From positions 1 to 64,000 of the forward strand of contig NZ_MCUN01000008.1 in the NCBI RefSeq assembly GCF_002873455.1: a stretch of 64,000 nt of DNA. The letters are read 5' to 3'. Origin of the DNA: Vibrio splendidus (GTDB lineage: Bacteria > Pseudomonadota > Gammaproteobacteria > Enterobacterales > Vibrionaceae). This document shows positions 11,212-20,285 of this stretch, in pieces. Both the position numbers and the translations under genes were made by a program. Each line of letters begins with the position of its first letter. The stretch's first letter is position 1. The notes beneath the pieces were generated by a model. The model saw nothing but the letters and a program-made list of their open reading frames with translations, did no database searches and was not told where the DNA came from.

Positions 11212-11300
11212 GAAGTAGTATGCCGCAGCGTATCCATAACGGGCTTTGCTGCGGATAATTCTTTTATGAACCCCCTTAGGAGTGAATAATGGCCCGTATA
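11212..11300 (+). promoter_or_regulatory. Alpha operon leader, S4-binding translational control site
   Basis: The segment CCGCAGCG...AACGGGCTTTGCTGCGG followed by AGGAGTG just before the rpsM ATG resembles the E. coli alpha-operon mRNA pseudoknot, including its AACGGGCTTT core. In E. coli, S4 (encoded here at 12086-12706) binds this pseudoknot and blocks initiation at rpsM. The stem is visible; the pseudoknot pairing is inferred from the family. Confidence 0.7.
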
Positions 11301-11645
11301 GCCGGCATTAACATTCCTGATCATAAGCATTCTGTAATTGCACTTACTGCAATCTACGGTATTGGCAAAACTCGCTCTCAAGCTATTCTAGCTGAAGTGG
11401 GTATTGCTGAAGATGCTAAGATCAGTGAACTAACTGAAGAGCAGATCGATCAACTGCGTGATGGTGTAGCTAAATACACTGTAGAAGGTGATCTACGTCG
11501 TGAAGTATCGATGAACATCAAGCGTCTTATGGACCTTGGCTGTTACCGCGGTCTTCGTCATCGTCGCAGTCTACCACTACGTGGACAGCGTACTAAAACC
11601 AACGCTCGCACCCGTAAGGGTCCGCGCAAGCCGATCAAGAAATAG
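11289..11645 (+). CDS. rpsM: Ribosomal protein S13
   Basis: 118 residues, [19 protein letters not shown] onward, with a basic C-terminal tail ([16 protein letters not shown]) that touches P-site tRNA. S13 forms bridges between the 30S head and the 50S subunit. TTAGGAGTG precedes the ATG. First gene of the alpha operon. Confidence 0.97.
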   Translation: MARIAGINIPDHKHSVIALTAIYGIGKTRSQAILAEVGIAEDAKISELTEEQIDQLRDGVAKYTVEGDLRREVSMNIKRLMDLGCYRGLRHRRSLPLRGQRTKTNARTRKGPRKPIKK

Positions 11646-11658
11646 TCGGATAAGGTAG

Positions 11659-12054
<396 letters not shown>

Positions 12055-12085
12055 GTTTCGTTTCTAGGAATATTGGAGAAAGATC

Positions 12086-12706
12086 ATGGCAAGATATTTG
12101 GGTCCTAAGCTGAAGCTTAGCCGTCGCGAAGGTACTGACTTATTCCTTAAGTCTGGTGTCCGTGCGATCGATACCAAGTGTAAAATTGATAACGCACCAG
12201 GTGTACACGGCGCTCGTCGCGGTCGTCTATCTGAGTATGGCGTTCAGCTTCGTGAGAAGCAAAAAGTTCGTCGTATCTACGGCGTTCTAGAAAAACAATT
12301 CCGCAACTACTACAAAGAAGCTGCACGTCTTAAAGGCAACACAGGTGCAAACCTGCTTCAGCTTCTTGAAGGTCGTCTTGATAACGTAGTTTACCGTATG
12401 GGCTTTGGCGCTACTCGTGCTGAATCTCGTCAACTAGTTAGCCACAAGTCTGTTCTAGTTAACGGTAAAGTTGTAAACGTTCCTTCTTTCAAAGTAGCGG
12501 CAAACGACGTTGTTTCTATCCGCGAGAAAGCTAAACAGCAATCTCGTATTAAAGCGGCTCTAGAAGTTGCTGAACAACGTGAAAAGCCAACTTGGATTGA
12601 AGTAGATGCTAGCAAAATGGAAGGTACATTCAAGCGTATGCCTGAGCGTTCTGACCTATCAGCTGACATCAATGAACACTTGATCGTCGAACTTTACTCT
12701 AAGTAA
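12086..12706 (+). CDS. rpsD: Ribosomal protein S4, alpha operon autoregulator
   Basis: 206 residues with an S4-type RNA-binding fold around [16 protein letters not shown]4 starts 16S assembly, helps decoding accuracy, and in E. coli represses its own operon through the leader at rpsM and acts in rRNA antitermination. The N-terminus [18 protein letters not shown] is typical. Confidence 0.97.
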   Translation: MARYLGPKLKLSRREGTDLFLKSGVRAIDTKCKIDNAPGVHGARRGRLSEYGVQLREKQKVRRIYGVLEKQFRNYYKEAARLKGNTGANLLQLLEGRLDNVVYRMGFGATRAESRQLVSHKSVLVNGKVVNVPSFKVAANDVVSIREKAKQQSRIKAALEVAEQREKPTWIEVDASKMEGTFKRMPERSDLSADINEHLIVELYSK

Positions 12707-12728
12707 GGTTAAAAAAAGAGAGGACACA

Positions 12729-13721
12729 ATGCAGGGTTCTGTAACAGAATTTCTTAAGCCGCGTCTTGTTGACATTGAACAGATCAATACGACACACGCG
12801 AAAGTAACTCTTGAGCCATTAGAGCGCGGTTTCGGCCACACTCTAGGTAATGCTCTTCGCCGCATTCTTCTATCTTCTATGCCGGGTTGTGCCGTAACAG
12901 AAGTTGAAATTGAAGGTGTGCTACACGAATACAGCACTAAAGAAGGCGTTCAGGAAGATATCCTGGAAATCCTTCTAAACCTTAAAGGTTTAGCTGTACG
13001 CGTTGCTGAAGGCAAAGATGAAGTGTTTATTACACTGAACAAATCAGGCTCAGGCCCTGTTGTTGCAGGTGACATCACCCACGATGGTGATGTAGAGATC
13101 GCTAACCCTGAGCACGTAATTTGTCACCTAACGGATGACAATGCTGAGATCGCTATGCGTATCAAAGTAGAACGTGGTCGTGGTTACGTTCCAGCTTCAG
13201 CTCGTATCCATACTGAAGAAGATGAGCGTCCTATCGGTCGTCTATTAGTTGACGCTACTTACAGCCCGGTTGATAAAATCGCCTATGCTGTAGAAGCGGC
13301 ACGTGTAGAACAACGTACCGATTTAGATAAGCTTGTTATCGATATGGAAACGAACGGTACTCTAGAACCTGAGGAAGCAATCCGTCGTGCAGCTACTATT
13401 TTAGCTGAACAACTGGATGCGTTCGTAGATCTTCGTGATGTACGTGTACCTGAGGAGAAGGAAGAGAAGCCAGAATTCGATCCTATCCTACTACGTCCTG
13501 TAGACGATCTTGAACTAACAGTTCGCTCTGCTAACTGTTTGAAAGCAGAAGCGATTCACTACATCGGTGATCTTGTACAGCGCACTGAGGTTGAGCTACT
13601 TAAAACGCCAAACCTTGGTAAGAAATCTCTTACAGAGATTAAAGATGTGCTTGCTTCACGTGGTCTTTCTCTAGGCATGCGCCTAGAAAACTGGCCACCA
13701 GCGTCAATCGCTGAAGATTAA
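12729..13721 (+). CDS. rpoA: RNA polymerase subunit alpha
   Basis: 330 residues, one more than E. coli. The N-terminal domain (about 1-235) dimerises and nucleates polymerase assembly. The acidic linker ([14 protein letters not shown]) leads to the C-terminal domain (about 250-330) that binds UP elements and activators; its helix-hairpin-helix segment reads [20 protein letters not shown]. Embedded in the alpha operon between rpsD and rplQ. Confidence 0.98.
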   Translation: MQGSVTEFLKPRLVDIEQINTTHAKVTLEPLERGFGHTLGNALRRILLSSMPGCAVTEVEIEGVLHEYSTKEGVQEDILEILLNLKGLAVRVAEGKDEVFITLNKSGSGPVVAGDITHDGDVEIANPEHVICHLTDDNAEIAMRIKVERGRGYVPASARIHTEEDERPIGRLLVDATYSPVDKIAYAVEAARVEQRTDLDKLVIDMETNGTLEPEEAIRRAATILAEQLDAFVDLRDVRVPEEKEEKPEFDPILLRPVDDLELTVRSANCLKAEAIHYIGDLVQRTEVELLKTPNLGKKSLTEIKDVLASRGLSLGMRLENWPPASIAED

Positions 13722-13745
13722 TCGAAAAGTTAGAAGGATTAGGTC

Positions 13746-14126
13746 ATGCGCCATCGTAAAAGTGGTCGTCAACTCAACCGCAACAGCAGTCATCGCAAAG
13801 CGATGTTCAGCAACATGGCTAGCTCTCTTGTTCGTCACGAAGTTATTAAAACTACCGTGCCTAAAGCAAAAGAACTACGTCGCGTAATTGAGCCATTGAT
13901 TACCCTAGCTAAGACAGACAGTGTTGCTAACCGTCGTCTTGCATTTGCTCGCACTCGTGATAACGAAGTTGTGGCAAAACTATTTAATGAACTAGGCCCG
14001 CGTTTCGCGGCTCGCCAAGGTGGTTACACTCGCATTCTTAAATGTGGTTTCCGTACTGGTGATAAAGCTCCAATGGCTTACATTGAGCTTGTAGACCGCC
14101 CAGCTGCTGAAGAAGCTGCTGAGTAA
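13746..14126 (+). CDS. rplQ: Ribosomal protein L17
   Basis: 126 residues, [20 protein letters not shown] onward, the standard sequence of this tunnel-exit protein. The tail is acidic and alanine-rich. Last gene of the alpha operon, followed by a strong terminator. Confidence 0.97.
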   Translation: MRHRKSGRQLNRNSSHRKAMFSNMASSLVRHEVIKTTVPKAKELRRVIEPLITLAKTDSVANRRLAFARTRDNEVVAKLFNELGPRFAARQGGYTRILKCGFRTGDKAPMAYIELVDRPAAEEAAE

Positions 14127-14147
14127 TCTAGACTAGATTCTTAATAC

Positions 14148-14177
14148 AAAAAGCCGAGCATTAGCTCGGCTTTTTTT
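14148..14177 (+). terminator. Terminator of the alpha operon
   Basis: AAAAAGCCGAGC, loop ATTA, GCTCGGCTTTTTTT: an 8-bp GC-rich stem with long flanking A and T runs. It ends the 14-kb ribosomal protein block. Confidence 0.95.
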
Positions 14178-14256
14178 GTTTTTGTCGATCGAAAAATTGC
14201 ACCACGATATTTGGCATTTTTACTTGCCTGAACTGCTCTATTTTTAAAAATATCAT

Positions 14257-14312
14257 CATATCTCATATCTCATATCTCATATCTCATATCTCATATCTCA
14301 TATCTCATATCT
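14257..14312. repeat. Tandem repeat, eight copies of CATATCT
   Basis: Eight perfect 7-bp units in a row (56 bp) lie in the convergent gap between rplQ and the DUF2780 gene. No reading frame uses them. Perfect copies of this kind arise by replication slippage, so copy number probably varies between strains. Confidence 0.97.
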
Positions 14313-14335
14313 CTAATATCTTTTCTTCCACGCAC

Positions 14336-14359
14336 AAAAAAGAGCACCGAAGTGCTCTT
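14336..14359 (-). terminator. Terminator of the DUF2780 lipoprotein gene
   Basis: Read on the minus strand, AAGAGCAC, loop TTCG, GTGCTCTT is followed by a T run. It lies about 55 bases beyond the stop of the gene at 14416-14910, between the two 7-bp repeat tracts. Confidence 0.85.
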
Positions 14360-14373
14360 ACAATATTCTTCAA

Positions 14374-14408
14374 CTAATCGCTAATCGCTAATCGCTAATC
14401 GTTTATCG
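14374..14408. repeat. Second 7-bp tandem repeat, CTAATCG x4 plus one decayed copy
   Basis: Four perfect CTAATCG units (14374-14401) are followed by TTTATCG (14402-14408). The unit has the same length as, but a different sequence from, the repeat at 14257-14312, from which it is separated by a terminator. It ends 7 bases from the stop of the DUF2780 gene. Confidence 0.95.
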
Positions 14409-14415
14409 CGATGAC

Positions 14416-14910
14416 CTACTGCCAAATGGCTGCAAGTGAATCCATCAATCCACTCGTTGCACCTTGTGATTGAAGTGCTTGAAGAATGATTGGTGCAAAT
14501 GTCGTAACCATTGACGAATCCATACCTAACCCAGCAAATGCACTTTCAACGGCACCTTGCGAGCTTAATACTGACGATAGACCAGTAGACTCAAGCGTCG
14601 ACATGCCAGGAATGAGTGATGCGAGTTCTTTGTTGTCTGCTGAGCCAAGTGAATTTTGTGCAAGCGCCAACATTGAACCGATACCGCCAATTGCTTGATC
14701 GCTGGTAACAGATGCTTGATCAGCAACGGTATCAGCAAGTGGTGTTGTTTCGTTTTGTTGAGACCACATATTCACTGCTGCCATCAGGGCAGTTTGCGAT
14801 AGTTGGGAATAGTTGGTATCTGATGTTGAACCGGTTTGTTCAGAGTTGCTAGTGTTAGCGCAAGAGACTACAGCAAGGCTGCTGAGCATAGTAATGAGTA
14901 TCTTCTTCAT
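14416..14910 (-). CDS. DUF2780 (VcgC/VcgE-type) lipoprotein
   Basis: 164 residues. A signal peptide MKKILITMLSSLAVVSC ends in a lipobox-like VVSC, making Cys17 the likely lipidated residue. The rest is rich in Ser, Ala, Gln and Leu with no catalytic motif. It resembles the DUF2780 family found mainly in vibrios and marine gammaproteobacteria; function is unknown. It is monocistronic, with its own terminator, and the fklB terminator stands upstream. Family assignment is from memory of the Leu/Ala-rich helical pattern, so moderately sure. Confidence 0.7.
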   Translation of the reverse strand: MKKILITMLSSLAVVSCANTSNSEQTGSTSDTNYSQLSQTALMAAVNMWSQQNETTPLADTVADQASVTSDQAIGGIGSMLALAQNSLGSADNKELASLIPGMSTLESTGLSSVLSSQGAVESAFAGLGMDSSMVTTFAPIILQALQSQGATSGLMDSLAAIWQ

Positions 14911-14955
14911 TATTCTTCCTTAAGTAATAAAGTAATCGACCTATTCACTATAAAC

Positions 14956-14985
14956 GAAAAACGGCGATGTAGTCACATCGCCGTT
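14956..14985 (-). terminator. Terminator of fklB
   Basis: On the minus strand, AACGGCGATGT, loop GACT, ACATCGCCGTT is followed by TTTCG. The stem is a perfect 11 bp. It lies 60 bases beyond the fklB stop and upstream of the DUF2780 gene. Confidence 0.85.
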
Positions 14986-15044
14986 GGATTATTTTAATTT
15001 TATTTGCCTATAGTTTTTTGTTTTACTAAAGGTTTTTATAAAAA

Positions 15045-15665
15045 TTAAAGAATAGCTAGAAGTTCTACTTCAAATACTAGAGCAGCAAATGGTGGGATTG
15101 CAGCACCTGCGCCACGCTCACCGTATGCTAGATCTTGAGGGATGTATAGCTTCCACTTAGAGCCAACAGGCATCATCTGTAGAGCTTGTACCCAACCTTG
15201 AATCACGCCAGTTACTGGGAATTCAGCAGGTTGACCGCGAGATACAGAGCTGTCAAAAACAGTACCGTCAGTTAGTTCGCCGTGGTAGTGAACACGTACT
15301 TGCTTGTCTGCAGTAGGGATTTCGCCAGTACCTTCAGTTAGTACTTCGTACTGAAGACCAGACTCAAGAACAGTTACTTCTGAACGAAGAGCGTTGTCAG
15401 ATAGGAAAGCTTCGCCGTCAGCTGCTGCAGCTTTAGCTAGTTCTTGACGTGCAGCTTCACCACGAGTGTGTAGCTCTTGTAGTGCGTTGTTGATTTCGTC
15501 AACTTCGATAGCTGGCATGTCACCAACTAGAGCTGTTGCGATACCAGCAGCGATTGCGTCAACGTTTAGGCCTTCAAGACCAGAACCAGCAAGTTGTTGG
15601 CCCATTTGCAGACCGATACCGTAGCTAGCTTTTTGCTCTACAGTTTCAAATTTTACTTCAGACAT
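15045..15665 (-). CDS. fklB: FKBP-type peptidyl-prolyl isomerase FklB (FKBP22)
   Basis: 206 residues, the same length as E. coli FklB. Residues 1 to about 95 form the helical dimerisation part ([19 protein letters not shown]), and about 105-206 the FKBP catalytic domain, with [27 protein letters not shown] and the [14 protein letters not shown] loop. No signal peptide, so cytoplasmic. It speeds cis-trans isomerisation at proline bonds and acts as a folding chaperone. It is divergent from the YtfB-like gene, the same pair as in E. coli. Confidence 0.93.
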   Translation of the reverse strand: MSEVKFETVEQKASYGIGLQMGQQLAGSGLEGLNVDAIAAGIATALVGDMPAIEVDEINNALQELHTRGEAARQELAKAAAADGEAFLSDNALRSEVTVLESGLQYEVLTEGTGEIPTADKQVRVHYHGELTDGTVFDSSVSRGQPAEFPVTGVIQGWVQALQMMPVGSKWKLYIPQDLAYGERGAGAAIPPFAALVFEVELLAIL

Positions 15666-15878
15666 GAAAAGTCACTCTTTTTGTCAGTACGAAAAGGGTA
15701 AGAATACCAGTATTAGCAGCCTGAATAAACGGCTAGCCTCTGATCACTTACGCTTTACCGTGTCCAAATCACAGCTATGTCAATTTTCTCGCTTTGGTCT
15801 CTGTTGTAGCGGAAAGATCTATACTGTTGGTACTTTGGTTTTTATACTGTAGTTATTCAATGTATAGGACGCAGTGGC

Positions 15879-16463
15879 ATGAATCGTCGTCAAAAGAAAA
15901 AACAGAAAGTAGACCACTTAGCAGAGTTTAAGGATCGACTGAATCAGGTCAAAGCTAAATTTAGCTCGATCGATACCAAGAAAATGAAAACCTCAACAGT
16001 GCAAACTTGGGGAGCATTGCCGAAATTACACCAGAGATTGTTGATGGTGATTTCGCCGATCGTATTGATCTTACTTTTTGTGCCGCTACCAGAACCTAAA
16101 GTAGACGCAACCCCAGCAACATCGCGCGTTGAGCTTGAGATAAACACCGTTGGTTTAAGCGAACAGCAAAATGCCAAGAGCAGTTCATCAGAACCGAGTA
16201 ACAACAACTGGCAGGAGTATCTTGTAAAGCAAGGGGATACGTTAGCGCAGGTTTTTCGAAATAACGACTTACCGTTGTCTGACTTGAACGCGCTAGTGCG
16301 TATTGAAGGGGCAGACAAACCACTTAGTCAGATTCGTAAAGGCCAGCTGGTTCGATTCAAACTCGCCGAGACCGGGAAACTAGACATTCTTCAGCTAGAG
16401 AAAGGCAACACTTCGGTGATGTTTTTCCGATTGTCAGATGGTGGCTTTGGCCGTAGTAAGTAG
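15879..16463 (+). CDS. ytfB: YtfB/OapA-like cell-envelope protein with LysM-like domain
   Basis: 194 residues. A basic cytosolic N-terminus (MNRRQKKKQKVDHLAEFKDR) leads to one membrane span at about 54-70 (LLMVISPIVLILLFVPL), then a Ser/Asn-rich periplasmic linker. A LysM-like OapA domain follows at about 111-160 (YLVKQGDTLAQVFRNNDLPL). E. coli YtfB, also beside fklB, is linked to cell division and glycan binding; Haemophilus OapA to colony opacity and adhesion. Same location and architecture support orthology with YtfB. AGGAC precedes the ATG. Confidence 0.8.
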   Translation: MNRRQKKKQKVDHLAEFKDRLNQVKAKFSSIDTKKMKTSTVQTWGALPKLHQRLLMVISPIVLILLFVPLPEPKVDATPATSRVELEINTVGLSEQQNAKSSSSEPSNNNWQEYLVKQGDTLAQVFRNNDLPLSDLNALVRIEGADKPLSQIRKGQLVRFKLAETGKLDILQLEKGNTSVMFFRLSDGGFGRSK

Positions 16464-16515
16464 CTCAATTCTGAGCCTGCGTTAAAGCGTTGCGCCAGAT
16501 ACAGATAGTCGATAG

Positions 16516-16544
16516 AAAAGAGCTAATGATTAGCTCTTTTTTTT
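16516..16544 (+). terminator. Terminator of the ytfB-like gene
   Basis: AAAAGAGCTAA, loop TGA, TTAGCTCTTTTTTTT. The hairpin covers the stop codon (TAG on the minus strand, 16523-16525) of the convergent EamA transporter gene, so the two genes share it. Confidence 0.85.
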
Positions 16545-17371
16545 GGTCGCTTGAAAGGGGCTAGCGGTAAGATGATGAGCATAATTCCGATAAAGGTTAA
16601 TGTATCTGGAATCTCGTCGAACCATACCGCACCAATAATCGCGACAAAAACTAGCCCCGAATATTCTGCCAATGCTATTTGGCTTGAGTGTGCTTTCTGA
16701 TAGGCCGCAACCGCAAGTCCGTTATAGCTTAAGATTAGCGTCGCACTTAATGCTATGTATCCCAAATGTTCCACCGACACCGGCTGCCAGTATAAGAAAC
16801 ACAGTACTAATGAGGCTGGAATAGAGAATAAGGTTGTCCACCACAGGGTAGTGACCACCGTTTGTTCACTAGGAAGCTTCCTTACTAATACATTAAATAG
16901 TGCGAGAGTAAGGGCTGTACCTAACGCAAACAATGCTGCCCAATGAAATTGCGATGGCCTCAAGACAATCAGTGCGCCAATGAAGCCGATAGTGGTTGCT
17001 ATCACCTTACCCAGTGCGGGTTGCTCTTTGAGTAGAAACATCGATAAAGGCAGCATCAACAGGGGGGCGACGTAAAATACGGCGTTGGCGGTGGCCAAAG
17101 ATAAATGAGTAATCGCGACAACCATGCATCCACTGCCGATTAGGATCAGTTGTCCGCGTATGATGGTCACTTTAGCTTGCTGTAAGCGTCGTTGTTCCTT
17201 TTTCTGCTGTAGCCACAAAGGGGTGATGATGAGCAGAGATATCAACTGTCGGAAAAAAATATACTGTAAGGGCGGTACTTCGCCATTCAATAGTTTTACC
17301 GCTACATCGGAAAGCGAGGCAAACAAGTTACCTGCAACCAACAATAGAATACCGACAGTGATATTCGTCAT
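16523..17371 (-). CDS. EamA/DMT family membrane transporter
   Basis: 282 residues with about ten hydrophobic segments in two similar halves, as in the EamA (drug/metabolite transporter) superfamily. The N-terminus GILLLVAGNLFASLSDVAVK and the EYSGLVFVAIIGAVWFDEIP segment in the second half are typical. Such proteins export or import small metabolites; substrate unknown. It overlaps the acetyltransferase gene upstream by one base (TAATG), so the two are co-translated. E. coli has an EamA gene (ytfF) in the equivalent neighbourhood, but orthology is not shown. Confidence 0.85.
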   Translation of the reverse strand: MTNITVGILLLVAGNLFASLSDVAVKLLNGEVPPLQYIFFRQLISLLIITPLWLQQKKEQRRLQQAKVTIIRGQLILIGSGCMVVAITHLSLATANAVFYVAPLLMLPLSMFLLKEQPALGKVIATTIGFIGALIVLRPSQFHWAALFALGTALTLALFNVLVRKLPSEQTVVTTLWWTTLFSIPASLVLCFLYWQPVSVEHLGYIALSATLILSYNGLAVAAYQKAHSSQIALAEYSGLVFVAIIGAVWFDEIPDTLTFIGIMLIILPLAPFKRPKKRANH

Positions 17372-17823
17372 TACTTTTCTAATCTCATGTCTACATGCGG
17401 AATATCGTCTTCCAGATACATCTCAGAGATAGTTTCGAACCCGTGGCTCGCATAGAAGTTTTCTAGGTGTTGTTGCGCGCCAATATCAATGGTTTTGCTA
17501 GGCCAAAGAGCCTCACAGCGTGTTAATGCTTCTTTGATCAATTGATGACCCAAGCCCTCACCTCTTGCTGATTGTTTGGTCGCTACTCGGCCGATGCTGG
17601 TGTTGTCGTAAGAGGTGCCGGGTGGTAACAAGCGAGCACATGCCACTAATTCTTCGTCTGCATAGCCAAGCAGGTGCTCAACTCCTGCGAGTGTATCTTT
17701 ACCGTCGAGCTCTGGATAAGGGCAAGTTTGTTCAACTACAAATACATCGATTCGTAATTTAAGTAATTCATAAAGCTGATGTGTTGAAAGTTCAGAGAAA
17801 GGAATTGAGTGCCAAGTGATCAT
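17371..17823 (-). CDS. elaA: ElaA-type GNAT acetyltransferase
   Basis: 150 residues, near the 153 of E. coli ElaA. MITWHSIPFSELSTHQLYEL and LRIDVFVVEQTCPYPELDG are typical of ElaA. The acetyl-CoA loop reads RGEGLGHQL (R-x-G-x-G-x), and the C-terminal part IDIGAQQHLENFYASHGFE matches the GNAT fold. The substrate of ElaA is not established. It is first in a two-gene unit with the EamA transporter. Confidence 0.85.
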   Translation of the reverse strand: MITWHSIPFSELSTHQLYELLKLRIDVFVVEQTCPYPELDGKDTLAGVEHLLGYADEELVACARLLPPGTSYDNTSIGRVATKQSARGEGLGHQLIKEALTRCEALWPSKTIDIGAQQHLENFYASHGFETISEMYLEDDIPHVDMRLEK

Positions 17824-17880
17824 GTTTACATCCAGAGGTTATCGATCCACTGAATGTACTATGTGCGATGATTATTGGCA

Positions 17881-18447
17881 TTAACTATTGTTAATTCGAC
17901 CTTTAATTCTGCTCAGACTGATCGCGGTGATACCTAGGTAAGCCGCAATTTGATTGTCGTTCAAACGCTGCTCAAGGTCGGGGTAATGTTCGCAGAACAG
18001 TTGGTAGCGCTGCTCTGGGGTATAAAGCAACATAAAGCGTTCTTTGTTTTCTTTGTGCATGAGCTGAGTTTCTAACAGCTTTAAATACAAAGGGTTATTT
18101 GATGCTCGCCACTCGATAACCGCGTTCATTGGCAGTTCTAACATTGTGATGGGTGTGAGCGTTTCTAGTAGGTAAGGAGAGGCTTGGTTCTTTATCAAAC
18201 TCTCAAAGCCGATGATCCAGTCTTGTTCCCAGTAGAACTCTTTGCTGTATTGCTTGCCGTCATTAGTGAGATAACAAGCGTGGCACAAGCCTTCAAGTAC
18301 AAAGTAGATCGAACTTGCCATCTCACCTTGATTGATCAGGATGTGTCGGGTTGGCAGCTCAAGTGGCTTCGCGACAGCTAATAGAGATTCGATCTGACTT
18401 TCAGAGAAGTCAAAGCTTTGTAGTTGTTCGATAAAAGAGGTGTGCAT
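17881..18447 (-). CDS. Crp/Fnr family transcription regulator
   Basis: 188 residues. A cyclic-nucleotide-binding-like beta barrel spans about 20-115 (GEMASSIYFVLEGLCHACYL) and a C-terminal helix-turn-helix spans about 162-184 (NDNQIAAYLGITAISLSRIK). There is no Fnr-type cysteine cluster, and the cNMP pocket signature is poorly kept, so the signal is unknown. It lies between the acetyltransferase gene and the olsF-like operon, on the same strand as both. An inverted repeat just upstream of its start could be an operator. Confidence 0.85.
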   Translation of the reverse strand: MHTSFIEQLQSFDFSESQIESLLAVAKPLELPTRHILINQGEMASSIYFVLEGLCHACYLTNDGKQYSKEFYWEQDWIIGFESLIKNQASPYLLETLTPITMLELPMNAVIEWRASNNPLYLKLLETQLMHKENKERFMLLYTPEQRYQLFCEHYPDLEQRLNDNQIAAYLGITAISLSRIKGRINNS

Positions 18448-18462
18448 GAAAATAACCTAACC

Positions 18463-18494
18463 CAAATAAGTGTCGAAATCATCGCACTTATTTG
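18463..18494. repeat. Inverted repeat upstream of the Crp/Fnr gene
   Basis: CAAATAAGTG (18463-18472) and CACTTATTTG (18485-18494) are perfect inverted arms, extended inward by CGA/TCG after a one-base bulge. It lies in the 71-bp gap between the end of the olsF-like gene and the regulator start. It has no T run on either strand, so an operator or processing hairpin is as likely as a terminator. Confidence 0.75.
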
Positions 18495-18518
18495 AGTATA
18501 GGTACAGAGCAGGCTAAA

Positions 18519-20273
18519 TCAGCGTCGACTGTGTTGCTCTAGATAATCTTGAGCGAGGTCTCTGCCCATGTATTTACCTAGGGTTTTCAATGGTACTTTA
18601 TTAAGGTTAACCACAATCAAACCATCCAGAGCATCATTAAATGATGGATCTACGTTAAAGCATACTAACTTGCCGTTCATGCCTAGGTATTGGCGGAGTA
18701 GTACTGGCAGGCCTTTTCCTTGCTCCATACGTGCTAGCACTTTAGAGAGCAGAGGGACACTCGCCAATGACGATAGCAGGTGATTCTGCCAGAACACATT
18801 ATTACTAGTATTGAGCGGTGACGAAGGAGAAACCAAGTTCGCCTTTTGTTCATCGTAATGGTGTATGGATAGGGTAGTTGCTATCAACAGACGCGCATTG
18901 TGGCTGTAATCATTACTGATACTGACAGGGCCGAATAGATGTGTGTATTGGGGGTGACGGTACACAAAGGCTGCGATTCCTTTCCATAATAGCAACAGTG
19001 AGTTAAGGCTCTTTTGATAAGGTTTACTCACTACGGAGCGCCCAAGTTCAATACTGTTATCTAGGGTATCGATGAACTCTTGATTGTAGTTAAACAGACT
19101 GCGGGAATAGAGCTTATCAAGCCCGTGTTCTGCTATTAACTTGTCGACCATACCAAGTCGGTATGCGCCCACTAATTCGGCCTTGGTTTTATTCCATACA
19201 AACAGTTGATGGTAGTAAAGGTCATACTCATCTAAATCACAGGCAAGCCCGCTGCCTTCACCGACCTCTCTAAAGCTTTCTTCTCTAACTCGACCAATTT
19301 CGCGCATTAAGTTAGGAATAGATTGGCTTGGCGTACAGTAGACCTCGAAGTCCCCTTGCTCAAGTAACTTCATCTCTTCAGGAAGAGAATCGACCTCTAT
19401 TGCCAACACTTCTGGTGGAATAGGCGCAATCACTTGGGTGTCAAAAGAGGGCGCGTGGATTGGCGTATTCGGGCTCTCTTGTTGACTCATAAGGTAAGTA
19501 TTGAGTCGTAAATAGTTCACTATATCCATCTCTTTTTCAAACGACTTGATTTCCGAATACGGAATCGATGAGCCAATAGAGATAGAGATAGTTGTCGCTC
19601 GTTTATTAAGAAGTTCACGCCCAAGTAGAGCCGTTCTCAGCAGTGGATGAACTCGTCCGGCTTGGTAGAAAAGCTCGCTGTTTTTACCATTGATGAAGAT
19701 AGGAACCGTAGTTGCCTGATGACGCTTAACGAACTTGGCAACCGATTTGCTCCATTCTATATCTGTCAATGTTTTGGCCCCTTTACGATAGCTTGATACT
19801 TCGCCAGCAGGGAACACAATCAATAGTCCACCATCAGCCAAATGACGATTGGCATCTCTAATGGCTTTGGCATTGGTTCGTTTCGATTCTTTACTATTAA
19901 AGACATCGACTCCGATGAAAAGATCATCCAGTTCAGGCAGTCGCTTGAGCAACTCATTCGCCAACACCTTCACATCTTTTCTTACCGATCCTACGAGATC
20001 AGCTAGGATCACGCCTTCAATTGCGCCAAGCGGGTGGTTGGCAACAATCACCACCGGTCCTTCTTCAGGGATATTATCAGTGGCGCCTGCTGAAACGGAA
20101 TAGTCGATATTCAATGCTGACAGGGTGTGATGCATGAATTCAAAGCTAGATAACTCATCAGGTCTATTTTGATAGAGTTTATCTAGCTTAGATAGCCCAG
20201 TTGCCCACTCGACAACAGACTCACCTAAACCAAAAGGCGTGTAACGTGGTAAACGAAAAGGACTATCAATCAT
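18519..20273 (-). CDS. olsF: Two-domain acyltransferase, OlsF-like (ornithine lipid synthesis)
   Basis: 584 residues with two acyltransferase domains. The N-terminal part is PlsC-like: NHPLGAIEG at 79-87 (catalytic His80) and FPAGEVS at 154-160. The C-terminal part from about 310 resembles OlsB-type N-acyltransferases (MREIGRVREESFREVGEGSG, then ELGRSVVSKPYQKSLNSLLL). Known OlsF enzymes join a 3-hydroxy fatty acid to ornithine and then a second acyl chain, making phosphorus-free membrane lipids. No signal peptide; inner-membrane face. Last gene of the seven-gene operon, 12 nt after the DoxX-like gene. Substrate identity is inference. Confidence 0.75.
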   Translation of the reverse strand: MIDSPFRLPRYTPFGLGESVVEWATGLSKLDKLYQNRPDELSSFEFMHHTLSALNIDYSVSAGATDNIPEEGPVVIVANHPLGAIEGVILADLVGSVRKDVKVLANELLKRLPELDDLFIGVDVFNSKESKRTNAKAIRDANRHLADGGLLIVFPAGEVSSYRKGAKTLTDIEWSKSVAKFVKRHQATTVPIFINGKNSELFYQAGRVHPLLRTALLGRELLNKRATTISISIGSSIPYSEIKSFEKEMDIVNYLRLNTYLMSQQESPNTPIHAPSFDTQVIAPIPPEVLAIEVDSLPEEMKLLEQGDFEVYCTPSQSIPNLMREIGRVREESFREVGEGSGLACDLDEYDLYYHQLFVWNKTKAELVGAYRLGMVDKLIAEHGLDKLYSRSLFNYNQEFIDTLDNSIELGRSVVSKPYQKSLNSLLLLWKGIAAFVYRHPQYTHLFGPVSISNDYSHNARLLIATTLSIHHYDEQKANLVSPSSPLNTSNNVFWQNHLLSSLASVPLLSKVLARMEQGKGLPVLLRQYLGMNGKLVCFNVDPSFNDALDGLIVVNLNKVPLKTLGKYMGRDLAQDYLEQHSRR

Positions 20274-20285
20274 AATATAGCTGCC

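Noticed and set aside
15664..15852. 62-codon plus-strand frame in the fklB/ytfB gap
   Set aside because: It begins on the antisense of the fklB start codon and covers the likely divergent promoter region; there is no ribosome site of its own.
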